A stretch of DNA of 22,046 nt from JANQRV01 sp964533785 (GTDB lineage: Bacteria > Bacteroidota > Bacteroidia > Chitinophagales > Saprospiraceae). Positions 1 through 6,728 of this stretch are shown here, one piece after another. The stretch lies in contig CAZHNG010000081.1 of assembly GCA_964533785.1 (NCBI GenBank), forward strand, positions 1 to 22,046, read 5' to 3'. Both the position numbers and the translations under genes were made by a program. The notes under the pieces are model-generated. The model was not told the origin of the DNA and did no database searches. It saw only the letters and a program-made list of their open reading frames with translations. Numbering within the stretch: position 1 is the first letter of the stretch; every line of letters begins with the position of its first letter.

Positions 1-1
1 G

Positions 2-232
2 GGAGTGGCGCTATTTCAAACCAATAAAGGATACGGTTTCATTGAAAGTATTGTTTACGCGCTGGGAGCGGGTGCAGGCTTTACGCTCGCCTTAGTGCTG
101 ATAGCCGGATTACGGGAACAGCTCGATTTTGCTGAAGTCCCCAACGTAGTGAAAGGAACAGCCCTCACTTTATTGATCGCGGGTATATTGTCTCTGACAT
201 TTATGGGGTTTGCGGGGCTGGGCAGTCAGTAA
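2..232 (+). CDS. rnfA: RnfA, C-terminal part (partial at window start)
   Basis: This is the last ~76 residues of an integral membrane subunit of the Rnf ion-translocating ferredoxin:NAD+ oxidoreductase, or of its NqrE homologue. The reading frame is open at the left edge, so the real start lies upstream; the GTG at 5 is internal. Two hydrophobic segments are visible, around residues 14-36 and 49-70 of the fragment. The family signatures are GFIESIVYALGAGAGFTLAL, then LREQLDFAEVP, and an end resembling the LMSLAFMGFSGL terminus of RnfA. The cluster-ligating cysteine of the C-terminal half would fall just before the window. RnfA is favoured over NqrE because rnfB lies about 1.6 kb downstream on the same strand, but RnfA and NqrE are close homologues and the fragment alone does not settle it. 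Confidence 0.85.
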   Translation, partial: GVALFQTNKGYGFIESIVYALGAGAGFTLALVLIAGLREQLDFAEVPNVVKGTALTLLIAGILSLTFMGFAGLGSQ

Positions 233-257
233 TGGTTAAGATGCCGGATCCTGACTA

Positions 258-294
258 TGACAGGATTTGACCAGATACCTGATGATGACCAGAT
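258..294. repeat. Degenerate 9-bp intergenic repeat
   Basis: The gap after rnfA holds TGACAGGAT (258-266), TGACCAGAT (268-276) and TGACCAGAT (286-294), the last two 18 bp apart, which is two 9-bp periods. A small hairpin, ATCCTG/CAGGAT, overlaps the first copy at about 248-265. No gene is seen between 233 and 321. Function unknown. Confidence 0.5.
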
Positions 295-360
295 CCAATA
301 TAGGTTTAGAGGAATGGAAAGTTGTCCCTTGGGTTAAATTGGAAAACTAGATACAGAAAT

Positions 361-546
361 ATGGCTTCATTATTCATAGCAATTGTAGGGATCGTTTTGC
401 TCATGGTTTTATGGGCAGGGGTTCAGCAATTATGGAGAAAAACGTTTATAAAATATCTGTCTGATGAGGACGTACTGGCCGGGAGAACAAGTTGCGGCAA
501 TTGTGGCTGTGCCAAACTATGTGATCGCACTGAGGTCGGAGTTTAG
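361..546 (+). CDS. Small Cys-rich single-pass membrane protein, NqrM-like
   Basis: The product is a 61-residue protein with one N-terminal transmembrane segment (about residues 3-20), a basic stretch, and a short cytosolic tail with four cysteines in the pattern SCGNCGCAKLC. The ATG at 361 is chosen because it puts the membrane helix right at the N-terminus; a TTG at 322 would add 13 residues, and neither has a clear ribosome binding site. The architecture (one helix, then a four-Cys tail) is that of NqrM (DUF539), the factor required for maturing the Na+-NQR complex, thought to supply iron to the site held by NqrD/NqrE cysteines. RnfA and RnfE carry the equivalent site, so a maturation role here is plausible. 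The exact Cys spacing differs from the NqrM sequences I recall, and FeoB-associated Cys-rich proteins have a similar build. The assignment is inference from shape and position. Confidence 0.6.
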   Translation: MASLFIAIVGIVLLMVLWAGVQQLWRKTFIKYLSDEDVLAGRTSCGNCGCAKLCDRTEVGV

Positions 547-640
547 GCGTGTAACAATTTTGAACTTGTTTGGAAAGAATAAAGTAATCATGAAAATTTA
601 GAGCACTTCGATTATAAAAAAAATTGTGCTTGCCGCTAAA

Positions 641-668
641 TCTAGCGTCTAGCGTATAATGTCTAGCA
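641..668. repeat. Heptamer tandem repeat before the FNR gene
   Basis: Four in-phase heptamers are visible: TCTAGCG, TCTAGCG, TATAATG, TCTAGCA. The array ends 16 bp before the ATG at 685, so it would lie in the 5' untranslated region or overlap the promoter of the reductase gene. The third unit contains TATAAT, but Bacteroidota promoters use TAnnTTTG, so this is probably not a -10 element. Confidence 0.6.
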
Positions 669-684
669 TTTTAAACAAAAAAAT

Positions 685-1542
685 ATGGCATATTTAGCAG
701 ATTTAAACACTGAAGATCAATACCAGGCGGTTGTCAGAGCAACCAATAGATTAACGCCGGAAGAAACGGAGGAAGTAAGAGAAATATTACTGGAAGTACA
801 ACAACCGAACTTTCAGTGTGAGGTTGACCAAAGTTTCGGGGTGCTGGTGAACGTTTCGGATGATTTTGGCAGCCGCCAGCATCACCGTTTGTATAGTGTA
901 GCTGACCTTCCTTCGCGCCAAGGAGAAAAGCCGTTGATCACCATGCTGGTCAAGCGCTGTTCTTATGTGGATGATTTCAGCGGGGAGTTGTACCACGGTG
1001 TGGCGTCTAATTACCTTTGTGACAGAAGGATTGGTGATCAGATAACCATTACCGGACCACATCATTTGCCATTCGTTGTGCCGGAAGACAAAAATTCTAA
1101 TTTGATCCTGATCGGTATGGGCACCGGTATTGCGCCGTTTCGCGCTTTCATCAAACATATCTATAAGAACGTCAATGATTGGAAAGGAAAGATCCGGTTG
1201 TTCTACGGCGCACGCAGTGGTCTTGAACTGCTTTATTTGAACGATAAAGATGGTGATTTGACCAATTATTATGATCAGGAAACCTTCGAGGCTTTTCACG
1301 CTTTGAGCCCGCGGCCTGCTTTTGCCGACCCCATTGCATTAGATACCGCTATTGAAGCCAGGGCAGCTGAGATTGTTGATCTGTTATCGTTCACCAATAC
1401 CTATATTTTCGTAGCGGGATATGAGAAGATCAACGATATGCTGAATAAGGCGTTTGCCAATATTTTGGGATCAAAAGAAAAGTGGGAAACCCGAAAAGCT
1501 GAACTGGTGGCTGGGAAGAAGTGGGCGGAGATTATTTATTGA
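685..1542 (+). CDS. Plant-type ferredoxin-NADP+ reductase-like flavoprotein
   Basis: A 285-residue soluble flavoenzyme, predicted to move electrons between ferredoxin (or another one-electron carrier) and NADP(H). The plant-type FNR landmarks appear in order. RLYS (68-71) is the FAD-binding motif. VASNYLCD (106-113) matches the second flavin-contacting motif. GMGTGIAPFR (144-153) is the pyridine-nucleotide loop. FYGARSGLELLY (173-184) is typical of NADP-preferring members. YIFVAGYEKIND (240-251) is followed by a C-terminal Tyr285, the residue that stacks on the flavin in plant-type FNRs. About 60 N-terminal residues precede the FAD domain with no transit or signal sequence, so it is cytosolic. 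It sits between rnfA and rnfB on the same strand, suggesting it exchanges electrons with the same ferredoxin pool. The NADP preference is inferred from family motifs only. Confidence 0.85.
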   Translation: MAYLADLNTEDQYQAVVRATNRLTPEETEEVREILLEVQQPNFQCEVDQSFGVLVNVSDDFGSRQHHRLYSVADLPSRQGEKPLITMLVKRCSYVDDFSGELYHGVASNYLCDRRIGDQITITGPHHLPFVVPEDKNSNLILIGMGTGIAPFRAFIKHIYKNVNDWKGKIRLFYGARSGLELLYLNDKDGDLTNYYDQETFEAFHALSPRPAFADPIALDTAIEARAAEIVDLLSFTNTYIFVAGYEKINDMLNKAFANILGSKEKWETRKAELVAGKKWAEIIY

Positions 1543-1553
1543 GATGGAGTTTC

Positions 1554-1566
1554 GAGACTTCGTCTC
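1554..1566. other. Short hairpin after the FNR gene
   Basis: GAGAC-TTC-GTCTC forms a 5-bp stem with a 3-nt loop 12 bp after the stop codon. It lacks a T-tract, so it is a weak candidate for a 3'-end or mRNA-stability structure rather than a proven terminator. Confidence 0.3.
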
Positions 1567-1636
1567 TCAAATTTGAATGGAAGCCCGCCTACACTTTGCC
1601 AGTTATGGCCGGCCACGTGGGGCCCGTAGGACATGT

Positions 1637-1663
1637 ATAGAGAACATAGAGTTCATGGAGTTT
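1637..1663. repeat. Degenerate 9-bp tandem repeat
   Basis: Three adjacent 9-mers are visible: ATAGAGAAC, ATAGAGTTC, ATGGAGTTT. They lie inside the 271-bp gap between the reductase and rnfB. No protein-coding signal is seen in this gap. Confidence 0.5.
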
Positions 1664-1678
1664 TTGGGGCTATACTTT

Positions 1679-1727
1679 TTTGCGAAGGTTATGATGTTAA
1701 TTGAATTGAGTTTTTTTGCTTCGCAAA
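1679..1727. other. Mutually exclusive hairpins upstream of rnfB
   Basis: TTTGCGAAG (1679-1687) is the exact reverse complement of CTTCGCAAA (1719-1727), a 9-bp stem with a 31-nt loop. The right arm can instead fold locally as TTTGC-TTC-GCAAA (1715-1727), so the two structures exclude each other. They lie about 90 bp before rnfB; a regulatory role is speculative. Confidence 0.35.
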
Positions 1728-1781
1728 CTACGAGCACATGGAAGCTTTTTTAATGGAGAATCTTATTTTTTAACACTTATT

Positions 1782-1805
1782 CACATAACCACATAACTAC
1801 ATAAC
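1782..1805. repeat. Octamer tandem repeat abutting the rnfB start
   Basis: Three perfect-phase octamers, CACATAAC, CACATAAC, TACATAAC, end 8 bp before the rnfB ATG, where a ribosome binding site would normally sit. A change in unit number would alter the spacing and composition of the translation-initiation region. Confidence 0.65.
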
Positions 1806-1813
1806 CGATCTAA

Positions 1814-2680
1814 ATGACCATTTTCATTGCAGTTGCCACGCTGGGTAGTTTGACCTTTCTTTTAGCTATGATGCTCATTATAGCCAACCGGAAGTTGTAT
1901 GTCTTCGAGGATCCTCGGATTGATGAGGTGGAGGAGATGTTGCCCCATGCCAATTGTGGTGCTTGCGGGTATCCAGGTTGCCGTCCTTTTGCCGAAGCGT
2001 TAGTGGCGGGGGAGGCTTTGCCTGGTAAATGTACGGTCAGCACGGAAGAGGGGCGGCAGACTATTGCTCACTACCTGGGCGTTTCCGTTGGCGGCGGAGA
2101 AAAATTAGTAGCCCGCCTTGCTTGTGCGGGTGGGACGAATGTCGCCCGCAATCGTGCCAATTACCATGGTATAGATACCTGCCGGGCGGCGGCTTTGGTC
2201 TCTGGCGGCGGGAAAGGCTGCTTTTGGGGCTGCCTCGGACACGGTGATTGTGATATAGCCTGTGATTTTGATGCTATTACAATGGATGAACATTCTTTGC
2301 CCGTTGTCGATGTGGATAAATGCACGGCTTGTGGAGATTGTGTAGAGGTTTGCCCTAAAGATCTGTTTTCATTACAACCTGTAAATAACCGCCTCTGGGT
2401 AGCCTGCAAAAACCTGGAAGCAGGTGATGAGATCCTTGAAGAATGCCAGGTTGCCTGTACGGCCTGCGGCAAATGCGCCATGGATGCTCCGGACGATTTG
2501 ATCACGATGGTCCATAATTTGCCTGTCGTCGATTATTCAAAAAATCATGATACTCAAGAACCTATTCAAAGATGCCCCACCGGTGCCATCGTATGGTTGG
2601 ATGATGAATTTGGGCCGGTAAAGGGCAGAGAAAGTAAGAAAATTATCCGGAAGGGAGACCGGCCGGCGGGGGCTTCCTAG
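1814..2680 (+). CDS. rnfB: RnfB, iron-sulfur subunit of the Rnf complex
   Basis: This 288-residue protein is the subunit thought to accept electrons from ferredoxin and pass them into the membrane Rnf complex. It has an N-terminal membrane anchor (about 3-24). The RnfB-specific 4Fe-4S domain follows, with Cys48, Cys51, Cys56 and Cys73 in the pattern CGACGYPGC...C. Additional Cys-rich ferredoxin-like segments come next: Cys136/140/146/150, CTACGDCVEVCP (Cys170/173/176/180), CQVACTACGKC (Cys211/215/218/221) and CPTGAI (Cys254). The ATG at 1814 gives the expected anchor directly. In many bacteria rnfB precedes rnfC-D-G-E-A; here it follows rnfA after a ~1.6 kb interval holding the Cys-rich protein and the reductase. 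The 271-bp gap before it suggests its own regulation. Confidence 0.93.
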   Translation: MTIFIAVATLGSLTFLLAMMLIIANRKLYVFEDPRIDEVEEMLPHANCGACGYPGCRPFAEALVAGEALPGKCTVSTEEGRQTIAHYLGVSVGGGEKLVARLACAGGTNVARNRANYHGIDTCRAAALVSGGGKGCFWGCLGHGDCDIACDFDAITMDEHSLPVVDVDKCTACGDCVEVCPKDLFSLQPVNNRLWVACKNLEAGDEILEECQVACTACGKCAMDAPDDLITMVHNLPVVDYSKNHDTQEPIQRCPTGAIVWLDDEFGPVKGRESKKIIRKGDRPAGAS

Positions 2681-2750
2681 TAAAGCTCCTTGACTGACAG
2701 ACTTGTCTAGTATTTTATAGAACAACCTTCCATTTTATCGTTTTGTCAAA

Positions 2751-2772
2751 ATTCAATTATAAAAAATTGAAT
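2751..2772. other. AT-rich inverted repeat after rnfB
   Basis: ATTCAAT (2751-2757) and ATTGAAT (2766-2772) form a 7-bp stem with an 8-nt A-rich loop, about 70 bp after the rnfB stop. There is no T-tract. It overlaps the promoter candidate and could equally be an operator. Confidence 0.3.
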
Positions 2773-2797
2773 ATGATTAAAAAAAGTAATACATTTG
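2767..2797 (+). promoter_or_regulatory. Bacteroidota-type promoter candidate (TTG-N20-TACATTTG)
   Basis: TTG at 2767-2769 and TACATTTG at 2790-2797, with a 20-bp spacer, fit the Bacteroidota consensus TTG / TAnnTTTG. Transcription would start near 2803-2806, about 670 bp before the DUF1800 gene, through the hairpin region that follows. It may therefore drive a long leader or a separate small RNA. Confidence 0.45.
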
Positions 2798-2879
2798 CTT
2801 CATCATCCCATTTACATATTCTACCCAATGGATATGGTCAATAAAAACTCGCTTCAGTTAAAATGCAGTTTTGCTAATT

Positions 2880-2906
2880 GTTAATCCCTTCATAGAATGG
2901 ATTAAC
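2880..2906. other. Strong hairpin in the 2681-3470 gene-poor region
   Basis: GTTAATCC (2880-2887) and GGATTAAC (2899-2906) pair perfectly over 8 bp. Inside them TTC/GAA adds three more pairs after a C/T mismatch, leaving a 3-nt ATA loop. It lies about 75 nt downstream of the promoter candidate, so it would be the first structure in that transcript. A second inverted repeat, TGTCTG (2913-2918) with CAGACA (2936-2941), follows. Confidence 0.5.
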
Positions 2907-3092
2907 CTTTCATGTCTGCTCTCCCCCCTCGTTGTCAGACACTGATTTCGTGTTGTCCTATTTTTCAAAAATGTGAGAAACTCGACCCAGTTTTCATTAT
3001 TTTAGAATCGTTTAATAGTCATATTCTCAAAAACTGTTTTATGGACATTAGAAAAATTTCATTTTTCGAAAGGGTACCCCCTATGGTACTCT

Positions 3093-3311
3093 TTGATGGG
3101 AGATCAATTCACCTACCAGGTTTTACAGGAATTTATAAAGCTCCAGCAAATCGCATTTGCGAAGATCCAGTATTTTCTTCAAGTTTCGAGCACAATTGGA
3201 ATCCTGTATCCTCATCCAAAAATTTTCAACGAAATTTTATTGGTAATACTTTTAAAATCAGCCTTCACGCAACGGGTCATAGTTGCCATTTACCCAAAGG
3301 AGAAGCAATGA
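3093..3311 (+). other. Doubtful or decayed reading frame in the DUF1800 leader
   Basis: The 790-bp stretch 2681-3470 has no convincing gene. Two overlapping open frames occupy 2912-3319 (135 codons) and 3093-3311 (72 codons). The second has the more protein-like, helical composition and ends IYPKEKQ. In a shifted frame the next codons (about 3309-3353) read NDELITTAKYVSSER, which is also protein-like, so a frameshifted remnant is possible. I recognise no family. It could be a pseudogene, a small unknown protein or chance, and I would not annotate it as functional. Confidence 0.2.
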
Positions 3312-3319
3312 TGAGTTGA

Positions 3320-3347
3320 TTACTACTGCGAAATATGTTAGTAGTGA
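3320..3347. other. Hairpin upstream of the DUF1800 gene
   Basis: TTACTACT (3320-3327) pairs with AGTAGTGA (3340-3347) over 8 bp including one G-T wobble, with a 12-nt loop. It ends about 124 bp before the DUF1800 start. Confidence 0.3.
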
Positions 3348-3470
3348 AAGATGAATGCGCTGTCTATTCAGTGTGTTTGGTGTGATCTTATATTAGAAGG
3401 ATTACTTCTGCTCTGTATCATAAGTTTTCAAATAATTAATAGCAACTAAATATCGAAAAGTCAGGACCAT

Positions 3471-5276
3471 ATGAAAAAAATACATTTTTTCTTACGCTGT
3501 CTATTTTTTGTTCCCTTTATGCTGTCGTGTTTCGTTGTACAGGCGCAATTGTACAATGATTACTACGGCAATGGTAATTCTACGGGAGTAAAAGTAAAAT
3601 CAAGTGACGATGGGGCAGCAAGTAAGCCCGGCGAGACCTTGACCGGGACGGAGTTGAAGCCGGACTTGGCAGGTTCTTCGAGGTTTTTATCCCAGGCCAC
3701 TTTGGGCCATAATTTTGATGATATTAAATATGTTAATCAAGTCGGTATCAAAGCCTGGATTGAAGAGCAAATAGCCATGGATTACATTCCGTTTTCCGAG
3801 GCCTATAGCACCAACCAACAGTTCGCAGAGGATGTCCTCCGGGACGATTACAATGATGGAGAACTCAATAAGTTTACATTTTATACTAAGGTGTTCACCG
3901 AGCAGGATAAACTGCGGCAAAAAATGGCCAACGCTCTATTGCAAATCCTCGTCATTTCGCTGCAGGTACCGCAAATTGAAGAGCACGGCTACGAAGCTTC
4001 TACGTATTACAATATCTTGTACGAAGAGGCTTTCGGAAACTATCGGGATATTCTTGAAAAGGTTACGCTTCATCCCATGATGGGTATTTATTTAAGTCAT
4101 TTTAGGAATGCACAGGCGAATTATTCCAAAAACACTTTTCCCGATGAAAATTATGCCCGGGAAATTATGCAATTATTTTCCATTGGTCTGGTGCAGTTGA
4201 ATTTAGACGGGACACCTAAATTAGATGATGAGGGTAGAGAAATTCCGACTTATGACAATGATGCTATCCGGGAGATGGCAAAAGTATTTACCGGACTTGC
4301 AGGGGCGGAAATGGAAAATGGATCACCTTCCGAGTTCAGGGATGGAGCGGATGAGGTGAATCTGGCAACTCCTATGAGGTTATTCCCCGTCGAGCACGAT
4401 GTTACTGAAAAAAGCATTATCAATGATATTGTTTTACCCGCGGGTAGATCCGGGATGTCTGATCTAGAGGAAACCTTGGACATCCTGTTTAATCATCCTA
4501 ATATGGGGCCATTTTTAAGTATCCGCTTGATCCAGCAATTTGTCAAGTCTAACCCTTCCCCAGATTACGTTGAACGAGTCGCAACAGTATTTAACGATAA
4601 TGGAAATGGGGTGCGAGGTGATATGGGGGCTGTATTGAAAGCCATTTTAATGGATCCGGAAGCAAGAAATTGTGAGTGGATCGATCATCCCGGCAGTGGT
4701 AAATTGCTGCAACCTTTGGAGCGATTCACCAAATTATTTGCTGCCTTTAATCTGCGGACGCGGACACGCAGATATTTCATAAGAGATGGAGAATATTTTG
4801 GAAAGTTAGGCCAGTCGTTTTTTAATGCTCCCAGCGTTTTCAATTTCTACACGCCGTTTTTTGCAGAAGAGAAGGTCGTTAAACCAGCGGGCTTGGTTTC
4901 GCCAGAGTTTGAAATATTTAATTCGGTCACATCGATAGAATACTTCAATCAAGCTGAGGAAAGAATAAAGGAAGTTCCATTTGAGAATAAGACCCGAAGA
5001 AACAATGACGGTAATCTGGTTACCAATAACAATGATAAACCTTCTTTCAATTTTAGAGACGAGATCAAAATATTAGAAGAGGAGGGGTTGTCTGCTTTGT
5101 TGAATCACTTAAATATCCTGTTGTGCAGAGGCCAGTTAACCATTCAGGCCAATTCAGTTATTCAAAACACCTTACTGCAATACCAGGCCAATATAGCTGA
5201 TTACACTTCAGAAGATTTGATCAAAGACGCCATTTATTTCATGGTGGTTTCACCGGATTTTATCATTCAAAATTAA
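3471..5276 (+). CDS. Secreted DUF1800 domain protein
   Basis: A 601-residue exported protein of the DUF1800 family (PF08811), whose biochemical role is unknown. A Sec signal peptide covers about residues 1-25 (basic KK, hydrophobic core, VQAQ cleavage region). A low-complexity linker leads to the domain start RFLSQATLGHNFDDI (71-85). Further landmarks are DKLRQKMANALLQIL, the conserved FPDENYAREIMQLFSIGL segment near 222-240, AIREMAKVFTG, HDVTEKSI, and FLSIRLIQQFVKSNPSPDYV followed by VLKAILMDPEAR. These run through nearly the whole protein, so it looks intact. The next gene, DUF1501, begins 8 bp after its stop. DUF1800-DUF1501 pairs recur in Bacteroidota, Planctomycetota and Proteobacteria, which supports joint function, probably in the periplasm or at the cell surface. 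Confidence 0.9.
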   Translation: MKKIHFFLRCLFFVPFMLSCFVVQAQLYNDYYGNGNSTGVKVKSSDDGAASKPGETLTGTELKPDLAGSSRFLSQATLGHNFDDIKYVNQVGIKAWIEEQIAMDYIPFSEAYSTNQQFAEDVLRDDYNDGELNKFTFYTKVFTEQDKLRQKMANALLQILVISLQVPQIEEHGYEASTYYNILYEEAFGNYRDILEKVTLHPMMGIYLSHFRNAQANYSKNTFPDENYAREIMQLFSIGLVQLNLDGTPKLDDEGREIPTYDNDAIREMAKVFTGLAGAEMENGSPSEFRDGADEVNLATPMRLFPVEHDVTEKSIINDIVLPAGRSGMSDLEETLDILFNHPNMGPFLSIRLIQQFVKSNPSPDYVERVATVFNDNGNGVRGDMGAVLKAILMDPEARNCEWIDHPGSGKLLQPLERFTKLFAAFNLRTRTRRYFIRDGEYFGKLGQSFFNAPSVFNFYTPFFAEEKVVKPAGLVSPEFEIFNSVTSIEYFNQAEERIKEVPFENKTRRNNDGNLVTNNNDKPSFNFRDEIKILEEEGLSALLNHLNILLCRGQLTIQANSVIQNTLLQYQANIADYTSEDLIKDAIYFMVVSPDFIIQN

Positions 5277-5284
5277 AACAAGCC

Positions 5285-6706
5285 ATGTCACATAAACACT
5301 ATAACAGAAGAAACTTTCTAGGCATACTTGGAGGCGGCTGTGCCTCTATGGGTGTAACCACGTTACTAAATGGAATAACGAATATGGGTTTGGTTAGTGC
5401 TGCTGCGGCTGCTAATACCAATCCGGTTTCCAACCCACCTAATGGGTACCGCGCTTTGGTGTGTATCCTTTTAGGTGGCGGTAATGACAGCTATAATATG
5501 CTGATCCCAAGGGGGCAATCCGAGTACCAGGATTATGCAGACATTCGGGTATCCATGGCCATCAGAAGAAATCAGTTATTACCGATTAACCCAAGTACAC
5601 CGGATGGTAAGTCTTACGGATTACATCCGGACCTTCCTTATGTACAACAATTGTTTGAAGGGGGAGATGCTGCATTTGTGGCAAACGTAGGAGCTTTAGT
5701 AGAACCGACGACTGTGATCAAGTATAGAAATAGGTTGGTTGAAAGACCTCGGGCATTGTTTTCACATTCCGATCAGGTAAAACACTGGATGACCTCGGTT
5801 CCTCAGGATAAAGGAAGTTTGGGATGGGCAGGTAGAATGGCAGATATGTTATACACTAATAACAATAATCAAAATATCTCCATGAACCTTTCTTTAAGCG
5901 GTCATAATCTGCTTCAACAGGGAAGGAGAGTTATTCCACTTTCATTAGATACCTCCGGGAATGGGGCGGTATTGTTGAATGGGACGGGTAACAACGGGTT
6001 TTACGAATCTTTAAAACGGCAAACCCTGGATAATTTATTGGATGCTACCTACCAAAACCTATTGAAGCAGGCCTATTCCAATACCGTTATGGGGGCTTTT
6101 GGCAGTTCGATAGAATTGAACAATGCCATTGCCAGCGGCAGTTCGTTCAATACTCCCTTCATTCGGAATAACCGTTTAACCCGTCAGTTGAATGTGGTTG
6201 CTAAAACGATTGCAGCGAGGGACGTGCTGAAGGTCAATTACCAAACCTTCTTTGTCAGCATTGGTGGATTCGACACCCACGATGGCGGCATTGCAAGCCA
6301 CTCGGCCCGTATGGCAGATTTAAATGATGCCATCAACTTTTTCTACGAAGCGCTCAAAGAGTTAGGGATGGAAAATAGCGTAACCACCTTCACGATTTCC
6401 GACTTTGCCAGGAAGCTGGTTTCCAATGGTAACGGAACCGACCATGCCTGGGGCGGTAATGCAATGGTTTTCGGAGGAGCAGTGAATGGCGGAGATATTT
6501 ACGGTCAATATCCGGACTTATATTCCGGTAACTCTCAGGATTTGGGAGGTTCTCAATTGGTGCCTACGACTTCTACGGATGAATATTTTGCCGAATTAGC
6601 CTTGTGGTTTGGAGCTTCAGCCTCTGATCTTGATCAAATTTTACCCAACATCAGAAATTTCTGGACGCCTTCCTCTACTGGTCGTCCCTTGGGTTTCATG
6701 AGTTAA
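5285..6706 (+). CDS. Tat-exported DUF1501 protein (alkaline-phosphatase-like fold)
   Basis: A 473-residue DUF1501 protein (PF07394); the family is related to the alkaline phosphatase/sulfatase superfamily but has no established reaction. The N-terminus carries a twin-arginine signal, NRRNFLGILGGG at residues 7-18, followed by a hydrophobic Ala/Gly-rich stretch to about residue 43, so export of a folded, possibly metal-loaded protein is predicted. Family landmarks are LLGGGNDSYNMLIP, LFSHSDQVKHWM, GGFDTHDG (Asp330, His332), TISDFARKL and GTDHAWGGN (Asp386, His387). The Asp/His residues are likely metal ligands by analogy with the superfamily. The gene is tightly spaced between DUF1800 (8 bp) and the giant cargo gene (22 bp), which argues for one transcript. 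Confidence 0.9.
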   Translation: MSHKHYNRRNFLGILGGGCASMGVTTLLNGITNMGLVSAAAAANTNPVSNPPNGYRALVCILLGGGNDSYNMLIPRGQSEYQDYADIRVSMAIRRNQLLPINPSTPDGKSYGLHPDLPYVQQLFEGGDAAFVANVGALVEPTTVIKYRNRLVERPRALFSHSDQVKHWMTSVPQDKGSLGWAGRMADMLYTNNNNQNISMNLSLSGHNLLQQGRRVIPLSLDTSGNGAVLLNGTGNNGFYESLKRQTLDNLLDATYQNLLKQAYSNTVMGAFGSSIELNNAIASGSSFNTPFIRNNRLTRQLNVVAKTIAARDVLKVNYQTFFVSIGGFDTHDGGIASHSARMADLNDAINFFYEALKELGMENSVTTFTISDFARKLVSNGNGTDHAWGGNAMVFGGAVNGGDIYGQYPDLYSGNSQDLGGSQLVPTTSTDEYFAELALWFGASASDLDQILPNIRNFWTPSSTGRPLGFMS

Positions 6707-6728
6707 ATTACCAAAAACAATTAGAACA

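Noticed and set aside
655..660. TATAAT as a sigma-70 -10 box for the FNR gene
   Set aside because: Bacteroidota use TAnnTTTG, and the hexamer is better explained as a diverged unit of the heptamer array.
787..1299. 170-codon minus-strand open frame opposite the FNR gene
   Set aside because: Shadow frame: the plus strand encodes a complete, motif-rich FNR, and the reverse product resembles nothing.
2161..2505. 114-codon minus-strand open frame opposite rnfB
   Set aside because: Shadow of the iron-sulfur subunit; its composition reflects the complement of Cys/Gly codons.
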